A DNA stretch of 64,000 nucleotides. Origin: Bacillota bacterium. Lineage in GTDB: Bacteria > Bacillota > Clostridia > Christensenellales > CAG-138. Both the position numbers and the translations under genes were made by a program. Positions 24,023 through 33,662 of the stretch are shown here, one piece after another. The notes beneath the pieces were generated by a model. The model searched no databases, was not told the DNA's origin, and saw only the letters and a program-made list of their open reading frames with translations. The number at the start of each line of letters is the position of its first letter. Positions within the stretch are counted from its first letter, which is position 1. The stretch covers positions 1 to 64,000 of the forward strand of contig JAEWUO010000003.1 of NCBI GenBank assembly GCA_023459335.1, given 5' to 3'.

Positions 24023-25711
24023 TCAGTCTGCAAATCTGCTTTTTTCGAATGGAATCGGAGCCGGATATTCAAAAACTTTATAATACTCATCGGTATAGAC
24101 TTCTTTGCCGCCCTGAAGAATCGGATATTCTTGCCAATCCGTGCTGAACTCTTTAAAAATTATAAATGTTTTGCCCGAATGATAATCGATGTCCCAGAAC
24201 GCCTTCTTTGTATTCGCAAAACTGTAGGTAATATCGGGCGGTTCGATGATCGCGCATACTTCGACTTTTCCATCCGTCAGCTCCGTCACGATGCTGCTGT
24301 CCCAATAATTTGCGTAACCGAACGTATACCCGTTCCGCTCCAGAAACTTTGCCACGGGTAAAATCTGCTGCACCTGATCGATATTGCTGGAGGTTAATCC
24401 TTCATACTTCGTCGCATAATTTTCGGGTTTGTTGACCAGATAGTTGGTCGTGACAAATCCGCTCAAGATAAATCCGGTCAGTATGATCAGCGCGCATACT
24501 TTCGGCATACGGATTCTGTAATTCGGAAATTCGTCAATCAGGATCGCAAGAAGCGGCATGATCGCAATATAGATCGGCGTACTGTAGTGGATGAAATAGT
24601 TGGTCGTAATCAAAAACACCATCGTCTGTACGAGCAAAGTGCCGAGGAAAAACGTCGAGGCGTAATGTTTTTCATAATTGATGTCCTTGTTTTTTCGCGT
24701 AAAGTACCATATGGAAAATCCCAGCAGAATAAAAAGCGATAAAACCGCAAACAGGGAACAAACGCCCTCCACGGAAAACAGATGCGCGCCGGATCGGTAC
24801 CCCAGCATGTTCAGAAGATCGTTGCATTGTTTTTCGAATTCGCCAAGCGAAAGTTCAAACGTCTGCAGAGAAAAATACGTGCTGAACCCGAAGAATTTTC
24901 TCAGTACCAGAACATTGGTTGCTATGCCAAGCCCGTTGGCAAGCGTTCCGAATATGGAAAGCAGCAATCCCCTGCCTTCCGCAGAAGCGGATGCGGAGCG
25001 AAACAGGCCTCGCAGCAGCTTTGCATGATCCTTTTTCTCTTCGGAAGCGAAATCCCGAAACGACGGCGAACGCAGATAAAGAAACAAACTCAACAGGAGT
25101 GACGGCATGATGCAGATATAAAACAGCCGCATCCCGTTGAGGCCGCTTACAAGGCATAGGGCCAGATAAAGGGCTATGCTGATCAATCGGCCCGCCTTTT
25201 TTCTCATCTGCATTTTTGCCGAATTCAACAGCAGCCCGACAATGAGGAACATGAGAATAAAGTGAAACGTATAATAGCCGTGCAGCAGCGTGATGCGGGA
25301 GTAGGTGACGCTGACAGGCAGCAGCAGCGCAGTCGCGGAATAGAAGAACGCATTTCTGGACAGCTTTGTCTGTCTGCATAAGAACCAGTATGCACTCGTC
25401 AGCAGCGCCTGTAATGTCACCATGCCGAAAAAGCGCACAAGCCTCCAGCTGCTGAAGAAATGAAAAAAGAACGAATAGATCATCTGCATATTAAACAAAT
25501 GCAGTTCCGTATAATATCTCCAGCCGGTCGAAACAATTGCATGCTCCTGCGCAAGAAAATTCGACAGCACCAGAACACTCGACGCATCGGCGTCAAGAAT
25601 ATTGCCCGAGGCATAGTAAGTAAGCCAAATCACCCAACCCCAGCACAGAATAAAAAGAGCGACCGGAAAAACACTGGAAAATCTGAATGCCGTTCGAAAT
25701 TTGCGTTCCAT
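24023..25711 (-). CDS. Large polytopic membrane protein, GT-C-like, function unknown
   Basis: 562 residues. The first helix is at about 10-30, followed by an external loop with DADASSV that could hold the acidic residues of GT-C glycosyltransferases. About ten to eleven more helices follow (to about 425), then a soluble C-terminal domain of roughly 140 residues (from YLVNKPENYATKYEG), probably outside the membrane. The layout resembles oligosaccharyl- or PMT-like transferases, but there is no decisive motif. The start at 25711 has GAGG 5 bases upstream; a 25-codon upstream extension was not used. Downstream is tRNA-Arg. Confidence 0.6.
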   Translation of the reverse strand: MERKFRTAFRFSSVFPVALFILCWGWVIWLTYYASGNILDADASSVLVLSNFLAQEHAIVSTGWRYYTELHLFNMQMIYSFFFHFFSSWRLVRFFGMVTLQALLTSAYWFLCRQTKLSRNAFFYSATALLLPVSVTYSRITLLHGYYTFHFILMFLIVGLLLNSAKMQMRKKAGRLISIALYLALCLVSGLNGMRLFYICIMPSLLLSLFLYLRSPSFRDFASEEKKDHAKLLRGLFRSASASAEGRGLLLSIFGTLANGLGIATNVLVLRKFFGFSTYFSLQTFELSLGEFEKQCNDLLNMLGYRSGAHLFSVEGVCSLFAVLSLFILLGFSIWYFTRKNKDINYEKHYASTFFLGTLLVQTMVFLITTNYFIHYSTPIYIAIMPLLAILIDEFPNYRIRMPKVCALIILTGFILSGFVTTNYLVNKPENYATKYEGLTSSNIDQVQQILPVAKFLERNGYTFGYANYWDSSIVTELTDGKVEVCAIIEPPDITYSFANTKKAFWDIDYHSGKTFIIFKEFSTDWQEYPILQGGKEVYTDEYYKVFEYPAPIPFEKSRFAD

Positions 25712-25871
25712 TTTAACCTCAGCTTTTTTACGTGATTTTTTAATCCGGGGCGAAATGAATCGCCGTACATCATTGATCCATATCATTCAAAATACGCGCC
25801 GGCTCCCTTCGCGCTTCGTGCCGGCGGCATTTGGTTACGGGATTGATCTGTGCTACAATTTCTTAGGAAGG

Positions 25872-26609
25872 TCAAATGCACCGTCCGCCGTCCACGCTGA
25901 GCACCTGTCCCGTGATGAACGAGGATTCCTTCGTCGCAAGGAACAGCACGGCGGATGCTATGTCTTCCGGCGTGCCCGCCCGAAGCAGCGGCGTTTCCCC
26001 GCAGATATCCGCGATCGTTTCCTCCGGGAATTCCGCGGTCATGTCGGTGAGCACAAACCCGGGAGCCACGCAGTTGACGCGGACGCCGCTGAATGCAACT
26101 TCTTTTGCGAGCGCCTTGGTGTAGCCGATCACCGCCGCCTTGGACGCGGAATACGCGACCTCGCAGGAACCGCCCGTAACTCCCCACATGGAGGAAACGT
26201 TCACGATCGCGCCGCGCTTTTGCGAGATCATCTCAGGCAGCACGGCGTTGGTGACGAGAAACATCCCCGTCGCGTTCGTCTCCATCAAGCGGTTCCAGTC
26301 CGCAAGCGAAGTGTCGGTAACGAGCTGCGTCGGCAGCGCGACGCCCGCGTTGTTGACGAGCACGTCGACGAATCCGAGCTGTTTGCGGACGCGGCCGACC
26401 ATCTCTTTTACCTGCTGTTCATTCGTAATATCGCCCTGCGCGAGTATGACGGAACAGCCGGAAGCGGCCAGTTCGTCGAAAAGCGCGCGCGCCGCATCTT
26501 CCCGCTCGCGGTAATGGATCGCGACACGGTGCCCTTCCCGGGCGAACCTGCGCGCGATGCCCGCGCCGATCCCGCGCGAGGAACCCGTGATCAATACCGT
26601 ATGTTTCAT
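25872..26609 (-). CDS. SDR-family oxidoreductase (FabG-like)
   Basis: 245-residue classical short-chain dehydrogenase. The cofactor motif ITGSSRGIGAGIA is at about 7-19, with NNAG (about 86), the catalytic Ser (NVSSMWG), and Tyr/Lys in YSASKAA. C-terminal GFVLTDMTAEF, FITGQVLSVDGG and the NVS motif are as in 3-oxoacyl-ACP reductase, but the gene is isolated from fatty acid genes, so FabG function is not assured. The promoter places transcription start at the ATG, with no ribosome binding site; see the leaderless finding. Confidence 0.9.
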   Translation of the reverse strand: MKHTVLITGSSRGIGAGIARRFAREGHRVAIHYREREDAARALFDELAASGCSVILAQGDITNEQQVKEMVGRVRKQLGFVDVLVNNAGVALPTQLVTDTSLADWNRLMETNATGMFLVTNAVLPEMISQKRGAIVNVSSMWGVTGGSCEVAYSASKAAVIGYTKALAKEVAFSGVRVNCVAPGFVLTDMTAEFPEETIADICGETPLLRAGTPEDIASAVLFLATKESSFITGQVLSVDGGRCI

Positions 26610-26615
26610 ACGCAT

Positions 26616-26644
26616 ATTTTAGCAAACCGGCGGCTTCAGCGCAA
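26616..26644 (-). promoter_or_regulatory. Promoter of the SDR gene (predicted leaderless)
   Basis: Minus-strand TTGCGC (26639-26644), 17 bp, TAAAAT (26616-26621). Six bases separate the -10 from the ATG, and the -35 lies inside the first copy of the 32-bp repeat. Confidence 0.65.
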
Positions 26645-26730
26645 CGCGCGCGTGCAAGCCGCACCTATCTATTGTGTTATTCTCTGAATATCGATCAAGC
26701 TTCAGCGCAACGCGCGCGTGCAAGCCGCAC
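26633..26730. repeat. 32-bp perfect direct repeat, two copies
   Basis: The same 32 bases occur at 26633-26664 and 26699-26730 (66-bp period). Each copy begins GCTTCAGCGCAACGCG and centres on the palindrome ACGCGCGCGT. Copy 1 covers the SDR -35; copy 2 ends 11 bp before the nfo start codon. Confidence 0.95.
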
Positions 26731-26741
26731 AAAGGACGGAT

Positions 26742-27572
26742 ATGGAACAAAAAACGCTTTATCTGGGCTGCCATCTGAGCAACGCGAAGGGTTACGAAGC
26801 CGCCGGGCGCGTCGCCCTCTCGATCGGCGCGAATACGTTTCAGTTTTTCACGCGCAATCCCCGCGGCGGCGGTGCGAAAGCGATCGACCCGGCCGACGCG
26901 GCGGCGCTCATCGCGCTCTGTCGCGAAAACGCCTTCGGCACGCTCGTCGCGCACGCGCCGTATACGCTCAATCCCAGTTCGTCGGACGCAAAGGTGCGCG
27001 ATTTTGCTTACCGCTGCCTCGGCGAAGACATCGAACGGATGGAAAACTTCCCCAATCAGGTATATAATCTGCACCCCGGCAGCCACGTCGGACAGGGCGT
27101 TCCGGAGGGAATCCGGCGGACGGTCGCTCTGCTCAATGAACTTTTGACCTCCCGGCAGACCGCGACGGTGCTTCTGGAAACCATGTCCGGCGGCGGTTCG
27201 GAGATCGGCGGTACGTTTGAGCAGATCGCGGAACTGCTCTCCGGCGTCGCGCGGCAGGATAAAATCGGCGTCTGCTTCGACACCTGCCATGTGTTTGCGG
27301 CTGGGTACGACGTGCGGAACGATCTCGACGGCGTGCTCTCCGCATTCGACAGGGTCGTCGGATTAAAACGGCTCCGCGCGCTGCACCTCAACGACAGCCT
27401 CTTTGGCCTAGGCTGCGGCAAGGACAGGCACGCGCGCATCGGCGAGGGATTCATCGGGCTGGACGCTCTGCGCGCAATCACGCATCACGAGGCGTTTTCC
27501 GGACTGCCGATCATCCTCGAAACGCCGAACGAACCGCCCGGCCATGGTGAAGAGATACGGCTTTTACGCTAA
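26742..27572 (+). CDS. nfo: Deoxyribonuclease IV (endonuclease IV)
   Basis: 276-residue AP endonuclease of base excision repair, a TIM barrel with a three-zinc site. Likely ligands lie in LVAHAPYTLN, NLHPGSHVG, LLETMSGGG, CFDTCHVFAAGYD, LHLNDS, KDRHARIGEGFIG and ILETPNE, all in the expected order. It incises 5' of abasic sites. The ATG at 26742 has AAAGGACG upstream. It stands alone, divergent from the SDR gene and convergent with the GT4 operon. Confidence 0.94.
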   Translation: MEQKTLYLGCHLSNAKGYEAAGRVALSIGANTFQFFTRNPRGGGAKAIDPADAAALIALCRENAFGTLVAHAPYTLNPSSSDAKVRDFAYRCLGEDIERMENFPNQVYNLHPGSHVGQGVPEGIRRTVALLNELLTSRQTATVLLETMSGGGSEIGGTFEQIAELLSGVARQDKIGVCFDTCHVFAAGYDVRNDLDGVLSAFDRVVGLKRLRALHLNDSLFGLGCGKDRHARIGEGFIGLDALRAITHHEAFSGLPIILETPNEPPGHGEEIRLLR

Positions 27573-27596
27573 AAAAAGCCCGTCAAAACGGGCTTC
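27570..27596. terminator. Bidirectional terminator, nfo / GT4 operon
   Basis: AGCCCGT-CAAA-ACGGGCT hairpin with seven T on the minus strand and TTCT on the plus strand. Confidence 0.85.
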
Positions 27597-27606
27597 TAAA
27601 TACATG

Positions 27607-28704
27607 CTAGTCCCGGTTGAAAACCTCCGCGTGCGCGCGCGCCATCGCCTCCACGGTATATCCCCGCACGGTCGACAAGCCCGCTTCGGCGATACGCCTC
27701 CGCAGCGATTCGTCGTTCAGCATGCGGTTCACGCGTTCGGCAAGCGGTTCCCAGACGTCTGTGGGGATGAGGAAACCGTTTTCGCCGTCCCGAATCATCT
27801 CGCAGCCGGCAACGCAGCCCACCGTCGTAACGACGGGAACGCCGTTTGCCATCGCTTCGTTTACGACCAGTCCCCAGACGTCCTCGCGCGTCGGAAACGC
27901 GAACACGTCCGCAGCGCGGTAGTATTGTGTCAAGGTATCGCGTTCGCAGAACGAAACGAAATGGATATTCTTCAGATCGTTCTGGCGGATGATCTCCAGC
28001 CATTCATCCAGAGGGTTGCCGCCGATGATGTAGATACCTGTATCCGGCGGAAATTCGGCGGCCGCGCGGATCAGCAGATCGAAGCCTTTCCGCATGACCG
28101 GTTTTCCGACGCTCAGCACCATGTTTTTATACGGAATTCCCAGCGATTTTCGCAGCGCCAGCTTTTTCTCCGCGGCGAGTACGCCGGAAACCAAATCTCG
28201 CTCCGATATCGAAGTAAACGGATACCGCACGATCATTTCCCGCGAAACGCCGAACTCCGTCAGGAATTCATCGGTTCGCCTTCCGGTGCTCCAATACCGC
28301 TTTGCTCCTCTGATCAGAATTCGTTTGGCTGCGTGCAGCAGCGGGTTTTCCTTCCGATTGACTCCACCATCCAGCTCCATTTCATATGGAATTTTTCTGA
28401 GCTTCAGCGCGAGAATCGCGGCAGCTTCAGTAAAATAAGCGTAATTACTGACAATGACTGTGTCAAATTGGCCGCGCTTTAAATAGCGGAGCACGCGCCA
28501 GTCTATGTTGCGCTCGCGAATATGTCCCTCGCGCAGGAACACCGCGCGGAATGTCCGAATGTCCTTCAGATTGTAATTAAATACCGTAAACGGCGTTGTT
28601 TTCGCTTCGAACAGCGCGGTTAGTTCCACATATTTACCGAGCTCGTTAAAAAAGTCGATCCGGTAGGGCGCAGGTATGTTATTGATAAAAAGTACTCTTT
28701 TCAT
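27607..28704 (-). CDS. Glycosyltransferase family 4 (third gene of the GT operon)
   Basis: 365-residue GT-B enzyme. The N-terminal opening MKRVLFINNIPAPYRIDFFN is typical for envelope polysaccharide GT4 enzymes. The C-terminal donor site has VLSVGKPVMRKGFDLLIRA and the E-x7-E motif in FPTREDVWGLVVNEAMANG. The enzyme retains configuration and uses a nucleotide sugar. The ATG overlaps the previous gene's stop (ATGA). Substrates unknown. Confidence 0.9.
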   Translation of the reverse strand: MKRVLFINNIPAPYRIDFFNELGKYVELTALFEAKTTPFTVFNYNLKDIRTFRAVFLREGHIRERNIDWRVLRYLKRGQFDTVIVSNYAYFTEAAAILALKLRKIPYEMELDGGVNRKENPLLHAAKRILIRGAKRYWSTGRRTDEFLTEFGVSREMIVRYPFTSISERDLVSGVLAAEKKLALRKSLGIPYKNMVLSVGKPVMRKGFDLLIRAAAEFPPDTGIYIIGGNPLDEWLEIIRQNDLKNIHFVSFCERDTLTQYYRAADVFAFPTREDVWGLVVNEAMANGVPVVTTVGCVAGCEMIRDGENGFLIPTDVWEPLAERVNRMLNDESLRRRIAEAGLSTVRGYTVEAMARAHAEVFNRD

Positions 28705-29813
28705 TCTGCTGCCATCTCCCGATACGCGTTCGCGAGCTCTCTGGCGGCTGCTTCGATCTCATAACCGCGGGAAACAAACGCTTCTTTTCCCAACACACGA
28801 TCATCGGTTTCTTTCGCTGTGAGGAATCGAGCCGCCCAGAGATCCGGCCGATCCGGCGGAAGCGCTTCGCAGGAGACGATCTGCGTATCGTTCGGAATCC
28901 GGTCCGACGCCAGGCAATTCAACCCGCTGGCCTGCGCCTCGACAAGCGCGATCCCCAGGCCTTCAAACCACGATGGAAGCGCAAATAAGTCGAATGCCGA
29001 CAGTAGGGCCGGAATGTCGCCTCGCTGACCCGTCAGTATGACGTCCCCCTCCAAACCTGATCTTTTTATGAGCGTGATGAATTCATCCATATCCGGTCCG
29101 TCTCCGGCCAGAACGAGCGCGAGTTCCGGGCGGTCTCTCTTCGCCATCCGTAAGGCGCGAAACAAGAGGCTTTGGTTCTTCACCTTGTCGTTCAGATGCC
29201 CGACGCTTCCGATGATGAAACGATCCTCAAAATTGAGTTCTTTACGAATTCTGTCGCGCGTCAGAACGTCGAACTGATAATCTTCGAGTTCGATCGCGTT
29301 GCGAATGATTTTCACCGAACCGCCGCTCACGCTTTCTTCCCCATACAGGAATATTCCGGCTGCATCCGAGCAGGCGAAGAGTGCGGTCGCATAGTCCGGT
29401 ATCCTCATGCGCGCAACCGCGTTTACCATTCGATGCAGCATGCTATCTGTCAGGTAATCAACGCTGTGCGCGTGGGAGATCCTGACACGCACGCCGCATC
29501 TTTTCGCGAGGCTGAGAGGCAGCGCGTTCATCCCCTCCATGTGCGCGTGCACGATGTCGTACCCCGCGCCGATCGCCTCCGCCATGCCCCTGCGATTGCG
29601 TAAAGGATCGTTCCTGCGCAGCGGCACGTGGTAGACTTTCGCGCCGAGCGCGGCCGCCTCCCCCTCCCGCGCGCCTTGTTCCATGCCGTGCACAAGAAAA
29701 TCAACCGCGACAGCATCGCGGTCGAACCGCGAAGCGTAAGAGAGCATCCAGCTCGCGATGCCGCCGTAGTCCAGCGAACCGCCGCTGACAAACAGAACGC
29801 GGATCGGCTTCAT
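28701..29813 (-). CDS. Glycosyltransferase family 4 (second gene of the GT operon)
   Basis: 370-residue GT4 enzyme beginning MKPIRVLFVSGGSLDYGGI, with HMEGMNALPLSLAKRCGVRVRIS (acceptor side), IIGSVGHLNDKVKNQSLLF (GT4 donor loop) and FALPSWFEGLGIALVEAQASG (E-x7-E). Its closest style is that of capsular polysaccharide glycosyltransferases such as the EpsF group. GGAGGGG lies 6 bases before the ATG, and it overlaps the end of the first GT gene by 4 bases. Confidence 0.9.
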   Translation of the reverse strand: MKPIRVLFVSGGSLDYGGIASWMLSYASRFDRDAVAVDFLVHGMEQGAREGEAAALGAKVYHVPLRRNDPLRNRRGMAEAIGAGYDIVHAHMEGMNALPLSLAKRCGVRVRISHAHSVDYLTDSMLHRMVNAVARMRIPDYATALFACSDAAGIFLYGEESVSGGSVKIIRNAIELEDYQFDVLTRDRIRKELNFEDRFIIGSVGHLNDKVKNQSLLFRALRMAKRDRPELALVLAGDGPDMDEFITLIKRSGLEGDVILTGQRGDIPALLSAFDLFALPSWFEGLGIALVEAQASGLNCLASDRIPNDTQIVSCEALPPDRPDLWAARFLTAKETDDRVLGKEAFVSRGYEIEAAARELANAYREMAAE

Positions 29814-31009
29814 TTGTTCCCCTCCCCGCACAGGCGCGCGTACAGCGCGGCATAATCTCCAAAGCGGCCGCGCTGATCAAATTGCTTTGCGCGCCGCACG
29901 CAGTTTTCCCGTTTGAGCCCGTCTGCTCGGAGCACCGCGTCCGCCAACGCGGGAAAGTCGCCCTTCGGCACGACCACGCCGCAGCTGTCGTCCAGGGATT
30001 CGGGGCAGCCGCCCGTATCATAACAAACCACCGGCGCGCCGCAGGCGAGGGCTTCGAGCTGCGTAGTCGGGAACGTATCCTCCAGCGTCGGGTTCACAAA
30101 GACGTCCGCGGCGGAGTACCACCGCGCGAGTTCCAGCGCGCTTGCGGTGCGCGGGACAGCGACGATCCCTTTCGGCACTGCTGTCAGCTGCTTTTTCGAT
30201 AGCCCGACCAATGCTACGATCGCTTCTCCCTTAATCCGTTCGGCAAGGTCGTAAAACGTACTCAGCCCCTTTCGCGGTTCCCAGTAAATCGATACCCCGA
30301 GGATCAGCTTCTTTTTCCCGATGTCGAAACGCGCCCGAAGATCGCTTTCGATCGGTTTGAATACGGATAAATCCACGCCGTTATGTATCGTGACGATTTC
30401 GTAGCCGCCTAAATAAGACCGCTTGACAAGCTCCGCAAGCCAGCGCGACGGGGTGACGATCGTCATGCGTCCAATCCCTTGGGTGAGCGCGCGCTTTTCA
30501 TAAAAATTCCGTTCGGATTGGTCGAAGATCAGGCTCTTTGGATATTCCTTTTTGAGCGGGCAGCAGCCGCAGTGCTCCAGCCAGCGTTCGCACCCCGCCA
30601 GATCGAAATGCGCGCAGTGCCCCGTAAACGCGTTGCAGTCGTGCAGCGTCCACACCACGGGAACACCGGCTTCTTTCAGGTAGCCGAACAGAACGCGCCA
30701 ATCCAAATAATACCCGTGGATGTTCTGCAGGTGGATCACATCCGGTTTGTATGCTTCAATCCTGCGGATCATCCGCCGCGTGGCGGGCGTGGAGGAAAAC
30801 CCCTGCCGGTCGGTCAGGCGCGCGTAGAGTACATGACCGTAAAACGCGAGTTTGCTCTCGATCCGTTCGCAGGCGACGCCTTCCGCGGGCGCGCCGCGTC
30901 CGTAGAGGATCAGGCACTCGTGCCCCTGTTCGCGCAGTACGCGCGCGATGCCCGCGGCGATGCGCCCCGTACTGCCCGTACAAACCGAATTGATCTGCAG
31001 AACTCTCAT
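29810..31009 (-). CDS. Glycosyltransferase family 4 (first gene of the GT operon)
   Basis: 399-residue GT4 enzyme beginning MRVLQINSVCTGSTGRIAAG, which resembles colanic-acid-type glycosyltransferases. DVIHLQNIHGYYLDWRVLFG, PVVWTLHDCNAFTGHCAHF and a Cys-rich insertion (CERWLEHCGCCPLKKEYP) are characteristic of this subgroup. The donor motif is FVNPTLEDTFPTTQLEALACG. The ATG at 31007-31009 has no ribosome binding site and lies 7 bases past the -10, so the message is probably leaderless. The frame upstream has no plausible alternative. Confidence 0.88.
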   Translation of the reverse strand: MRVLQINSVCTGSTGRIAAGIARVLREQGHECLILYGRGAPAEGVACERIESKLAFYGHVLYARLTDRQGFSSTPATRRMIRRIEAYKPDVIHLQNIHGYYLDWRVLFGYLKEAGVPVVWTLHDCNAFTGHCAHFDLAGCERWLEHCGCCPLKKEYPKSLIFDQSERNFYEKRALTQGIGRMTIVTPSRWLAELVKRSYLGGYEIVTIHNGVDLSVFKPIESDLRARFDIGKKKLILGVSIYWEPRKGLSTFYDLAERIKGEAIVALVGLSKKQLTAVPKGIVAVPRTASALELARWYSAADVFVNPTLEDTFPTTQLEALACGAPVVCYDTGGCPESLDDSCGVVVPKGDFPALADAVLRADGLKRENCVRRAKQFDQRGRFGDYAALYARLCGEGNK

Positions 31010-31016
31010 AGGGCAT

Positions 31017-31074
31017 ATTTTAACATACGGTTCATGCGCAGGCAATTGCCCGACAGGCGGCAATGTATTATAAT
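31017..31074. promoter_or_regulatory. Abutting divergent promoters, GT4 operon and glycyl radical operon
   Basis: Minus: TTGCCT (31040-31045), 17 bp, TAAAAT (31017-31022). Plus: TTGCCC (31046-31051), 17 bp, TATAAT (31069-31074). The two -35 hexamers touch and form the palindrome GGCAATTGCC. Confidence 0.75.
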
Positions 31075-31171
31075 GTGGTTAATACATTTCCACGGCATCC
31101 CGCCGTTTCACTTTTTGGTCTTATCGTGAATCAAATCCGTTGATGTCTCTCTTTGAAAGGAGCGCCTATTC

Positions 31172-33661
31172 ATGGAAGCTGTTAAAAAGCAAAGCGTAAA
31201 AGCGCCGTTTAATCTGAGTCCGCGCATCGAGTGGCTCCGGAACTACTATTTTCTGGGCGACAAACGCGCCTGGAACAACGAATTCTCCGCCTTCACCACA
31301 GGCGCGCCCTGGGACGAGGTGTTCGATGAAACGAGTTTTCTGATCGTTCCGGAAGTCTATTCGTTTCTGCCGACATTCCGCAAATCGTTCCTTATAGCTG
31401 CGCATACGATCGAACCGCCGAAAGGGTTTTACGCGCTTTCCCTGCCGGAGCGCCGCGCCTGGATGATCAAGGAAGCCATTGTAAACCGCGTTCCGCAGGA
31501 GCTTCTGCCCGGCGATCTCATCGCGGGCGGGCGATATAACCTCATGGCCTCCCGCTGCTGGAACAAAGCGGAAACGAAGGCGAGGAACGAGGCCATGCTC
31601 GGTAAAAGCGGCATCCGGCAGGCGACCTACGAGTTTCAGGATCGGGGGTATGGCAACTGCGGTGCGACGAGCGGGCATCTAATCCCCGACTACGCGCGCG
31701 TGTTGCGGGAGGGTTTCTCCGGCATCAAAAAAGACCTTCAGGCAAGATACGACGCGCTTTCCCCCGCCGAACAGTCCGGCGCGAAGGGAGGGCAGCTGCG
31801 GGGCATGCTGCTTAGCTGCGACATGCCGGTCGAGCTCGCGGCAAGATACGCCGCGCTCTGCGAAACGCTCGCTTTGAAGGAATCGGACGCGGCGCGCAAA
31901 GCGGAGCTGCTCGCGATGCGCGATAACCTGCATCGCGTGCCGAAGGAACCCGCACGGAATTTTCACGAGGCGCTGCAGTCGCTGTGGCTGACGCATATGC
32001 TCGTGCTCACGGACGAAAACTATCCCGGCGCGGGCGTCTCCTTCGGGAGGATCGATCAATACCTGCTGCCCTGCTGGCAGGAATCGATCCGTCAGGGCAT
32101 GGACCGCGAATTCGGCAAGGAATTGCTCAAGTGCTTCTGGATGCACTGCAACTTTGCCTACGACGCGATGATACAAACCGGCAATCAGGGCATTACGGCG
32201 GGTTACGGACAACTGTTCAACATCTCCGGAATGGGTAAAAACGGCGAGGACATGACCAACGAACTGACCTGGGTGTTTCTCGAAGTCATCGACGAGATGA
32301 GCCCGATCCTCGAACCCAAACCCAATGTCCGGCTTCACGGGAATTCTCCGGAAGCGCTGCTCGATAAAGTTGTTGATATGATTTCGTCGAGTCAGGGCGC
32401 GCCGTTCCTGCTGAACTTCGACGAACGCTCGATGGCCGGCATGATGGAGGAAGCCAAGCGCGCGCATGTCGAGCACCTGATCAACGAAGACAATGTGTTC
32501 GATTACGCTTCCGTCGGATGCCTTGAAAACACGATGTGCGGCAACGACCGCTCCGCCACCGTGGACTGCAACCCGAACCTCGTCAAGGCAGTGGAGCTCA
32601 CCCTTGGCGGCGGGCAGGACCTGATCGCGTATACCGACGCGCTCTGGGGCAAGACGTATCCCGCGGAAACAGCCGCGCCAAAGACGGGAGACCCAAGGGC
32701 GTTTTCGGACTTCGAAGCGTTTTACGAGGCGTTTTTGACGCAGTTGACCTATGTGATGGACCGCATGGCCGCGCTCTACGAGCGTTCCACCGAACTGCGC
32801 GCGGAGTATGCGCCTACGCCGTACTTAAGCTGTCTCGTCAAAGGCTGCGCGGAATCCGGCAAGGACTGCACGCAGGGCGGCGCGGAGCTTTCCTTCGTTA
32901 CGGTCGAAGGCGTGACTTTTGCGACAACGGTTGACTCTCTGCTCGCAATCCGTTATCTTATTTATGATAAAAATCTCTGTACGATGGACACGCTTATCAA
33001 GGCGCTCCGGGCGAACTGGCAGGGATACGAGATTCTGCAGGCGCAGGCGAAGAACCGCGCGCCGAAGTACGGGCGCGACGACGATTCCGCGGACGCGCTC
33101 GCCGCGCGCCTCATGAAGGACTGGTCCGAGATCGTCTGGCGCTATAAAACCAAGTCCACAAACGCGCAGTTCCGCCCCGGCATGCTGAGCTGGAATTACT
33201 GGATCGGTTCGGGGTTCATCCTCCCCGCGACGGCGGACGGGCGCGCCAGAGGGCAATTCTTAAGCAACGCCATCTGCCCCGTCAACGGCGCGGACACGAA
33301 CGGCCCCACGGGAAACGCCAACTCCGTCGGCAAAGCGCTCGGCGGCCGGGACGAGCTGGGAAATATACGAAACCTGCTGCCAAACGGCGCGAGCCACACC
33401 ATCACGCTCTCTCCCGCGCTCATGAAAGATCACGAACGGCGGGAGAAACTCAAGGCGTTCCTCCGCGGTTACATCCACAACGGCGGAACCGCGCTGCAGA
33501 TCAATATACTCGACGCGGACACGCTCAAAGACGCGCAACTGCATCCGGAAAATTACCGGAACCTGCTCGTTCGCGTTACTGGTTATAACGCGTATTTTAC
33601 GAGTATCGGCAGAGAGCTGCAAAACGAAATCATCGCAAGGGAAAGCCACAACCGGTATTGA
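31172..33661 (+). CDS. Glycyl radical enzyme, pyruvate-formate-lyase family, substrate unknown
   Basis: 829 residues, oxygen-sensitive radical enzyme. The glycyl loop is RVTGYNAYF with the radical Gly804, and the active-site thiyl Cys450 lies in GCLENTMCG with Glu452 two residues on. The Cys-x-Glu arrangement is that of dehydratase/eliminase members (diol, choline and hydroxyproline types have GCVEP); pyruvate formate-lyase itself has Cys-Cys. The Pro after Glu is replaced by Asn, so it does not fit a characterised class. It is followed after 1 base by its activase. The ATG has AAAGGAG upstream. No microcompartment targeting peptide is seen at the N-terminus. Confidence 0.92.
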   Translation: MEAVKKQSVKAPFNLSPRIEWLRNYYFLGDKRAWNNEFSAFTTGAPWDEVFDETSFLIVPEVYSFLPTFRKSFLIAAHTIEPPKGFYALSLPERRAWMIKEAIVNRVPQELLPGDLIAGGRYNLMASRCWNKAETKARNEAMLGKSGIRQATYEFQDRGYGNCGATSGHLIPDYARVLREGFSGIKKDLQARYDALSPAEQSGAKGGQLRGMLLSCDMPVELAARYAALCETLALKESDAARKAELLAMRDNLHRVPKEPARNFHEALQSLWLTHMLVLTDENYPGAGVSFGRIDQYLLPCWQESIRQGMDREFGKELLKCFWMHCNFAYDAMIQTGNQGITAGYGQLFNISGMGKNGEDMTNELTWVFLEVIDEMSPILEPKPNVRLHGNSPEALLDKVVDMISSSQGAPFLLNFDERSMAGMMEEAKRAHVEHLINEDNVFDYASVGCLENTMCGNDRSATVDCNPNLVKAVELTLGGGQDLIAYTDALWGKTYPAETAAPKTGDPRAFSDFEAFYEAFLTQLTYVMDRMAALYERSTELRAEYAPTPYLSCLVKGCAESGKDCTQGGAELSFVTVEGVTFATTVDSLLAIRYLIYDKNLCTMDTLIKALRANWQGYEILQAQAKNRAPKYGRDDDSADALAARLMKDWSEIVWRYKTKSTNAQFRPGMLSWNYWIGSGFILPATADGRARGQFLSNAICPVNGADTNGPTGNANSVGKALGGRDELGNIRNLLPNGASHTITLSPALMKDHERREKLKAFLRGYIHNGGTALQINILDADTLKDAQLHPENYRNLLVRVTGYNAYFTSIGRELQNEIIARESHNRY

Positions 33662-33662
33662 T

